Under the pieces are notes generated by a model. It was given only the letters and a program-made list of their open reading frames with translations. It did no database searches and was not told the DNA's origin. From Rhodocista pekingensis (GTDB lineage: Bacteria > Pseudomonadota > Alphaproteobacteria > Azospirillales > Azospirillaceae), in contig NZ_JBHTCM010000007.1 of the NCBI RefSeq assembly GCF_042665545.1, positions 124,001 to 188,000 of the forward strand: a stretch of DNA of 64,000 nt. Reading direction: 5' to 3'. Positions 59,334 to 64,000 of this stretch are shown here, one piece after another. Position 1 is the first letter of the stretch; each line of letters opens with the position of its first letter. Position numbers and translations under genes: made by a program.

Positions 59334-60845
59334 ATGACGCTGGATCTGTTCGACATCACGGCGAAACGCGCCGCCCTGCGGCCGGACCGCTGCGCGCTGG
59401 AGGAGCTGGAGACCGGCTTCCGCCTTACCTACCGCGCGCTGGAGGACCGTTGCGCCCGCGCCGCGGCCGTGCTGGCGGCGGACGGGGTGGCGGAGGGCGA
59501 CCGGGTGGCGGTGCTCTGCCGCAACCGCATCGACTTCTTCGTGCTGCTGTTCGCCGTGGCGAAGCTGGGCGCCATCCTGGTGCCGCTGAACTGGCGGATG
59601 CCGGCGGCGGAGCTGAAGCCGCTGCTGGCCGACTGCACGCCCCGGCGCGTCGTCGCCGGGCGGGAGGACATGGCCACGGCCGCCGCTGCGTCCGGCACGC
59701 CGCCGCTGGGGCTGGACGATCCCGGCCCGCACGGCTTCGCGGCCCGTCTGGCCGCTGCCGTCCCGCATCCGGGGCGCGAACGCTGGCCGGGCGATCAGGT
59801 CTGGTATCTGATCTATACCTCCGGCACGACCGGGCGGCCGAAGGCGGTGATCCATACCTACGCCATGGCGCTGGTGAACTATGTCAACATCGGCCAGGCC
59901 ATCGACCTGCGCGGCGACGACCGTACCCTGAACTTCCTGCCGCTGTTCCACACGGCCGGGATCAACCTGCACACGCTGCCGACCCTGATCGCCGGCGGCA
60001 CGGTGCTGGTCCTGCCGGGCTTCGACGCCGATGCGATGATCGGGCTGCTGGCGGCGGGGCGGCTGGACACCTTCTTCGGCGTGCCGGCGGTCTACCAGCA
60101 ACTCGGCCTGCATCCGGGCTTCGACACGGTGGACCCGGCCCGGGTGCGGAGCTGGGGCTGCGGCGGCGCGCCCCTGCCCGATGCCCTGGCGGAACGCTTC
60201 TTCGCCCGCGGCGTGCGGGTCTGCAACGGCATGGGCATGACGGAGACGGGACCGACCGTCTTCCTGGTCGATCCGGCCGACGCGCCGCGCAAGATCGGCA
60301 GCGTGGGCAGGCCCCAGCTCCTCTGCGCCGTGCGTATCGTCGGGCCGGACGGGCGCGACGTGCCGCCGGGGGAGACGGGGGAGCTGTGGTTCTCCGGCCC
60401 CGGCGTCACGCCCGGCTACTGGAACCGGCCGGACGCCACGGCGGCGGCCTTCGCGCCGGGCGGCTGGCTGCGCTCGGGCGACCTCGCCCGCTGCGACGCC
60501 GACGGCTACTACTACATCGTCGGCCGGCTGAAGGAGATGTTCATCTCCGGCGGGGAGAACGTCTATCCGGCGGAGGTGGAGAACGTGCTGGTCCGCCACC
60601 CCGCCGTGCTGGAGGCAGCCGTCACCGGCGTGCCCGACGACCGTTGGGGCGAGGTCGGCCGCGCCTTCCTGATGCTCCGGCCGGGCTGTGCGCCGCCCGA
60701 TCCGGGGGACCTCGCGGCGTGGTGCCGGGAGCGGCTGGCCGCCTACAAGGTGCCGAAGAGCTTCGACTTTCTTGATGATTTCCCGCGCACCGCGGCGGGC
60801 AAGGTCCAGAAGCACCGGCTGCGCGACCAGGGAGGAATGGCATGA
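59334..60845 (+). CDS. Long/medium-chain acyl-CoA synthetase (AMP-binding)
   Basis: A 503-residue ANL ligase. P-loop IYTSGTTGRPKAVIH near residue 162-176, NGMGMTETGP, SGDLARCDADGYYYIVGRLKEM and the catalytic Lys in PRTAAGKVQKHRL near the end are all present. Shorter than the other ligase of the region, it is probably specific for a different acid or the second activation step. Its last bases overlap the MaoC gene (ATGA), so the two are co-translated. Confidence 0.92.
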   Translation: MTLDLFDITAKRAALRPDRCALEELETGFRLTYRALEDRCARAAAVLAADGVAEGDRVAVLCRNRIDFFVLLFAVAKLGAILVPLNWRMPAAELKPLLADCTPRRVVAGREDMATAAAASGTPPLGLDDPGPHGFAARLAAAVPHPGRERWPGDQVWYLIYTSGTTGRPKAVIHTYAMALVNYVNIGQAIDLRGDDRTLNFLPLFHTAGINLHTLPTLIAGGTVLVLPGFDADAMIGLLAAGRLDTFFGVPAVYQQLGLHPGFDTVDPARVRSWGCGGAPLPDALAERFFARGVRVCNGMGMTETGPTVFLVDPADAPRKIGSVGRPQLLCAVRIVGPDGRDVPPGETGELWFSGPGVTPGYWNRPDATAAAFAPGGWLRSGDLARCDADGYYYIVGRLKEMFISGGENVYPAEVENVLVRHPAVLEAAVTGVPDDRWGEVGRAFLMLRPGCAPPDPGDLAAWCRERLAAYKVPKSFDFLDDFPRTAAGKVQKHRLRDQGGMA

Positions 60846-61636
60846 CGACACTGACGGCCTCGGCGGTCCTGGACCGCACCCTGACCCAGGCGGATTTCGA
60901 CCGCTTCGCCCGTCTCTCCGGCGACGACAACCCGATCCATGTGGACCCGGACTTCTGTGCCCGCACCCGCTTCGGCCGGACCGTGGCGCACGGGGTGCTG
61001 CTCTGTTCCATCCTGCGCGGGCTGGCCGACCGGATCGCGCCCGGCGCGCGGCAGGTCAGCCAGGCCGTGCGCTTCCCCGCCCCCACCTACGCCGGGGAGC
61101 CGATGCGGTTCGAGGCGTGGCAGGACCCGGCCGGGGCGGCGGGGGAGGGCATTCCCGTCAATCTCCGGGTCAGCCGCATCGCCGACGGCACCGTCACCTG
61201 CGACGGGACCTGTATCCTCGACCCGGACGGGCGCAGCGGCTTCCCCCCGCCGCCGGACACGGCCGCGCCGCCCTCGGCCACGGTGGCGGAGGTGACGCGC
61301 CGCTTCGGCGCGGCCGACGTGGCCGACTGGCTCGCCCTGGGCGGGGCCGCCCCGCCGGGCGGGGTGCCGGAGCCGCTGATCGGGGCGCTGTTCTCCTATC
61401 TGCTGGGTGTCCGGCTGCCGGGGCTGGGCACCAACTACCTGAAGCAGGAAACCCGGTTCCACGCCCCCGCCCCGCTGGAGGAGGCGCTGACCGCCCGCGT
61501 CGCCGTCACCCGCGTGCGGCCGGAGAAGGCGCTGGTGGACCTGGAGACGACCTGCCGCACGGCGGCCGGCACCCTGGTCGCCAGCGGCCGCGCCCTGGTC
61601 TTCGTCGGGGACGTGGCCGATCCTCCGCGCGCTTAG
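60842..61636 (+). CDS. Double-hotdog MaoC-family protein
   Basis: A 264-residue protein with two hotdog domains. The N-terminal domain has the hydratase motif RLSGDDNPIHVDP (Asp28, His33) and GRTVAHGVLL, the typical MaoC active site. The C-terminal domain (about residues 145-262) is a hotdog without that motif (LGTNYLKQETRFHAP). This layout recalls (R)-enoyl-CoA hydratases. It follows the acyl-CoA synthetase without a gap. Confidence 0.88.
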   Translation: MTTLTASAVLDRTLTQADFDRFARLSGDDNPIHVDPDFCARTRFGRTVAHGVLLCSILRGLADRIAPGARQVSQAVRFPAPTYAGEPMRFEAWQDPAGAAGEGIPVNLRVSRIADGTVTCDGTCILDPDGRSGFPPPPDTAAPPSATVAEVTRRFGAADVADWLALGGAAPPGGVPEPLIGALFSYLLGVRLPGLGTNYLKQETRFHAPAPLEEALTARVAVTRVRPEKALVDLETTCRTAAGTLVASGRALVFVGDVADPPRA

Positions 61637-61652
61637 GCCGGCCCCGTTCCGT

Positions 61653-62534
61653 TCAGGCCGCCGCCTGGGCGGCCTTGCCGATACCCAGCAGCGCGCGCGC
61701 CTCGGCGGGGCTGGCGATCTCGCGGCCGGCGTCGCGCGCGACCCGGGCCAGCGCCTCGATCAGGCGGGCGTTGCTGTCCGCCCGCTCCCCGTCCGGCAGG
61801 TAGAAGGTGTCCTCCAGCCCGGTGCGCAGGTGTCCGCCCAGCTCGGCGGAGCGGCGGTGGACCGGCCAGATCTCCTGCCGTCCGATCAGCGTCGTCTGCC
61901 AGGGTGAACCGTCGGCGATGTAGCGGGTCAGGATCGGCAGCAGGTCCGCGTCTGCCGGCATGCCCGACGCGACGCCCATGACGAAGTTGTACTGCGGCTG
62001 GCCGCGGATCATGCCGGTCTGGCGGTAGAGATCGACGGAGCGGACGATGCCCACGTCGAAGCACTCGAACTCCGGCACCGACCCGATCTCGTAGATCACG
62101 TCCAGATAGCCCTGCACCTTCTCCACCGGGTTGTCGAACACCATCGGCGGCCAGGCCCAGCGCCCGTCGGAGGTGGCCTTGAGGTAGTTCAGCGTGCCGG
62201 CGTTGGCGGCGGAGATCTCCGGCCGCACCGCCCGCAGGCAGGAGAGGGGGCCGGCGATGTCCGGCCCGACATGGCCGCTGGTGGAGTTGATGATGAGGTC
62301 CGGGCACTCCGCCCGGATCGCCTCCACCACCGCCGCGGCGACGGCCGGGTCCCAGCTCGGGAAGTGGCCCATGCCCGGCTCCTGCCGGCGGTAGTGGATG
62401 TGGACGATGGCGGCCCCGGCGTCGCGGGCGCCGCGGGCGGCGGCGGCCATCTCCGCCGGCGTCACCGGGACGTTGAACCGCTTGGGGTCGGTCAGCACGC
62501 CGTTCAGGGCGGCGGTGAGAATCACCTTGCTCAT
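61653..62534 (-). CDS. Beta-keto acid cleavage enzyme (BKACE / Kce family)
   Basis: A 293-residue TIM-barrel enzyme of the DUF849/Kce family. Motifs: ILTAALNGVLTDPKRFNVPVT, AAIVHIHYRRQEPG with metal-binding His, INSTSGHVGP, FDVGIVRSVDLYRQ and VRTGLEDTFYL. Such enzymes react a beta-keto acid with acetyl-CoA, giving acetoacetate and an acyl-CoA. The carboxy substrate varies widely. It is convergent with the MaoC gene and co-directional with the SDR gene upstream. Confidence 0.88.
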   Translation of the reverse strand: MSKVILTAALNGVLTDPKRFNVPVTPAEMAAAARGARDAGAAIVHIHYRRQEPGMGHFPSWDPAVAAAVVEAIRAECPDLIINSTSGHVGPDIAGPLSCLRAVRPEISAANAGTLNYLKATSDGRWAWPPMVFDNPVEKVQGYLDVIYEIGSVPEFECFDVGIVRSVDLYRQTGMIRGQPQYNFVMGVASGMPADADLLPILTRYIADGSPWQTTLIGRQEIWPVHRRSAELGGHLRTGLEDTFYLPDGERADSNARLIEALARVARDAGREIASPAEARALLGIGKAAQAAA

Positions 62535-62567
62535 GGCGCTCGCTCCTTTGCTCGGGCGGGGGGCGGT

Positions 62568-63431
62568 TCAGTCCTCGGCCAGCACGCGGGGCGTCACCGC
62601 CCGGTGGAAGCCGTCGAAGGCCGGGGCGGGCTTCGCCTTCGGCATCGGCCAGTTGGGCTTGACGCCGGGGGCGGCGCCGTCCACCCGCAGGGTGGAGCCG
62701 GAGACGAAGGACGCCGCCGGCGACAGCAGGAAGACGATGGCGGCCGACACCTCCGCCTCCAGGCCCAGCCGGCCCAGAGGCACGCTGGCCGCGAGCGTGC
62801 GGATGGTGTCCTTCATGTGCGGCGGGTACTTGTCCATGCCGCTGGACGCGATCCAGCCGGGGGCGACGGCGTTGACCCGGACATGGCAGGGCGCCCATTC
62901 CAGGGCCGCCGTCTCGGTGAAGTTGACCATGCCCGCGCGGGCGGCGCCGGAATGGCCCATGCCGGGCATGCCGTGCCACATGTCGGCGACGATGTTGACG
63001 ATGCTGCCGCCGTTCTCCGCCATCCAGCGCAGGAAGCAGGCCTTCGCCATCAGGAAGCCGCCGGTGAGGTTGGTCTTCACCACCGCTTCCCAGCCCTTCA
63101 GGGAGATGGCGGCGAGCGGCGCGGGGAACTGGCCACCGGCATTGTTGACCAGCCCGTCGATGCGGCCGAACCGCTCCAGCACGCGCCCGACCGTCTCCTC
63201 GACGGGGCCTTCCTCGCGGATGTCCAGCGGGAAGCAGGCGGCGCTGCCGCCATCCTCCGCGATCTCCGCCCGCACCGCCTCCAGCTTCTCCGGGTTGCGC
63301 CCGATCAGGGCGACGTCGGCCCCCAGTGCCGCCAGCTCGTGCGCCGTGCAGCGGCCGATGCCGCTGCCGCCGCCGGTGACGATGACGGTCTTGCCCGCGA
63401 ACAGCCCGTCGCGGAAGACGGAACGGTACAT
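62568..63431 (-). CDS. SDR family protein with altered active site
   Basis: A 287-residue Rossmann-fold protein of the short-chain dehydrogenase family, with GGGSGIGR at residues 20-27 and NNAGG near 96. The usual catalytic Tyr-x-x-x-Lys is replaced: the stretch reads ADMWHGMPGMGHSGAARAGM (about residues 149-168), with Ser161/Arg165 at the Tyr/Lys positions, and the catalytic Ser is also absent. The start YRSVFRDGLF and this MWHGMPGMGHSGAARAGM motif resemble my recollection of AtuB of the Pseudomonas citronellol pathway. A strong ribosome-binding site (ctagggaggtaacgc) precedes the ATG. Confidence 0.85.
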   Translation of the reverse strand: MYRSVFRDGLFAGKTVIVTGGGSGIGRCTAHELAALGADVALIGRNPEKLEAVRAEIAEDGGSAACFPLDIREEGPVEETVGRVLERFGRIDGLVNNAGGQFPAPLAAISLKGWEAVVKTNLTGGFLMAKACFLRWMAENGGSIVNIVADMWHGMPGMGHSGAARAGMVNFTETAALEWAPCHVRVNAVAPGWIASSGMDKYPPHMKDTIRTLAASVPLGRLGLEAEVSAAIVFLLSPAASFVSGSTLRVDGAAPGVKPNWPMPKAKPAPAFDGFHRAVTPRVLAED

Positions 63432-63442
63432 GCGTTACCTCC

Positions 63443-64000
63443 CTAGGCGAGCGCCAGTTTCACCAGCAGCGACCGGGCGGCGACCTGCTCGCCCGGCCGG
63501 GCGCGCACCTCCTCCACGGTCCCGTCGGCGGGCGCCTTCAGTTCGAGCTGCATCTTCATCGCCTCCAGGACCAGCAGCTTCTGGCCCTTGGCGACGGCCT
63601 GTCCCGGTTCGACCGCGACCTCCACCACCGTGCCCGGCATGGGGGCGGTGACGCGGTCCCCGCCGGCCCCGGCGCCGCGGCCGGCGGTCTTCGTCAGCGG
63701 CGCCTCCTCGAAGGCGAAGGTGGCGCCGTCCAGGTCCAGCAGCAGGCACTGGCCGTCGCGCGTCGCCGGGATGGCGCGGCGGATACCGTCCAGCACCACC
63801 GACGCGACCCCGTCCGCCATGCCCAGCACGCGCACGGCATGCACCGAATCGCCCAGCGACACCGACATCCCGTCCCCGCCGGGGACGATCTCCACCAGTT
63901 CCTCCCCGCCGGGCCAGGCCAGCCGCAGGCGGAAGACGGCGCCGCCGTGGCTGTGCCAGGGCTCCGGCCCGTCCGCGTCGGCCAGCATCACGGCGGCCAG
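63443..64000 (-). CDS. Acyl-CoA carboxylase biotin-containing subunit, C-terminal part
   Basis: The gene continues off the right edge; 185 residues of its C-terminus are present. The last 70 form a biotin carboxyl carrier domain with the biotin Lys in VLEAMKMQLEL and the frame VTAPMPGTVVEVAVEPGQ. Before it is the BT-like linker domain of alpha subunits of propionyl-, methylcrotonyl- or geranyl-CoA carboxylases. Only 11 bases separate it from the SDR gene. Confidence 0.88.
   Translation of the reverse strand: MAAVMLADADGPEPWHSHGGAVFRLRLAWPGGEELVEIVPGGDGMSVSLGDSVHAVRVLGMADGVASVVLDGIRRAIPATRDGQCLLLDLDGATFAFEEAPLTKTAGRGAGAGGDRVTAPMPGTVVEVAVEPGQAVAKGQKLLVLEAMKMQLELKAPADGTVEEVRARPGEQVAARSLLVKLALA

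Overview
The window is about 64 kb of very GC-rich chromosome from an alphaproteobacterium. Gene content points to the Rhodospirillales (Azospirillaceae, Rhodospirillum centenum type): a split ATP synthase with a separate FO operon carrying both b' and b, a PhyR general-stress regulator, minCDE, NrdR-type boxes, a copper SCO/PCuAC pair, trehalose synthesis, and an mmgR-like alphaproteobacterial small RNA. The organism name is inference from gene content. Genes are tightly packed on both strands, with many 4-nt stop/start overlaps and several GTG or TTG starts. There are no insertion sequences, prophage or CRISPR arrays.

Left part (1-23 kb): the end of a ketopantoate reductase gene, then housekeeping and envelope genes: DUF445, CBS-domain, PRC-barrel, a CorA-type transporter, a von Willebrand-type secreted protein, PhyR, a cell-wall amidase, a BON lipoprotein, a methyltransferase, YajQ, a PAS hybrid histidine kinase, a phosphatase, a dipeptide epimerase, a DUF885 peptidase and an FG-GAP/ASPIC protein.

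Middle (22.5-37 kb): a Phd/PemK-type toxin-antitoxin pair whose toxin is frameshifted in a run of eight identical bases; nrdA with DnaA boxes and paired NrdR-like boxes in front of it; a block of accessory genes (haloalkane dehalogenase-like, GNAT, DUF29, prolyl oligopeptidase, a PrlF/YhaV toxin-antitoxin pair); nrdB in convergent orientation; an EF-hand lipoprotein; a HAD phosphatase; panB; and the minCDE operon.

Right-centre (37-50 kb): phoH behind a strong terminator hairpin, HdeD, L-lactate dehydrogenase, SCO plus PCuAC copper chaperones, the ATP synthase FO operon (atpI-atpB-atpE-b'-b) with a clear sigma-70-like promoter and terminator, an otsA-glk operon, the mmgR-like small RNA, an acetyltransferase/N-formylglutamate amidohydrolase pair, tRNA-Val(GAC), and an HTH/PIN toxin-antitoxin pair.

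Right part (50.9-64 kb): a catabolic region. A leftward operon (alpha/beta hydrolase, TonB receptor, MFS transporter, enoyl-CoA hydratase, acyl-CoA synthetase) diverges from a TetR regulator followed by a second acyl-CoA synthetase and a double-hotdog MaoC protein. Next come leftward genes for a beta-keto acid cleavage enzyme, an unusual SDR and the biotin-carrier end of an acyl-CoA carboxylase. Together they look like uptake, CoA activation and breakdown of a hydrophobic carboxylate, possibly a branched or terpenoid acid.
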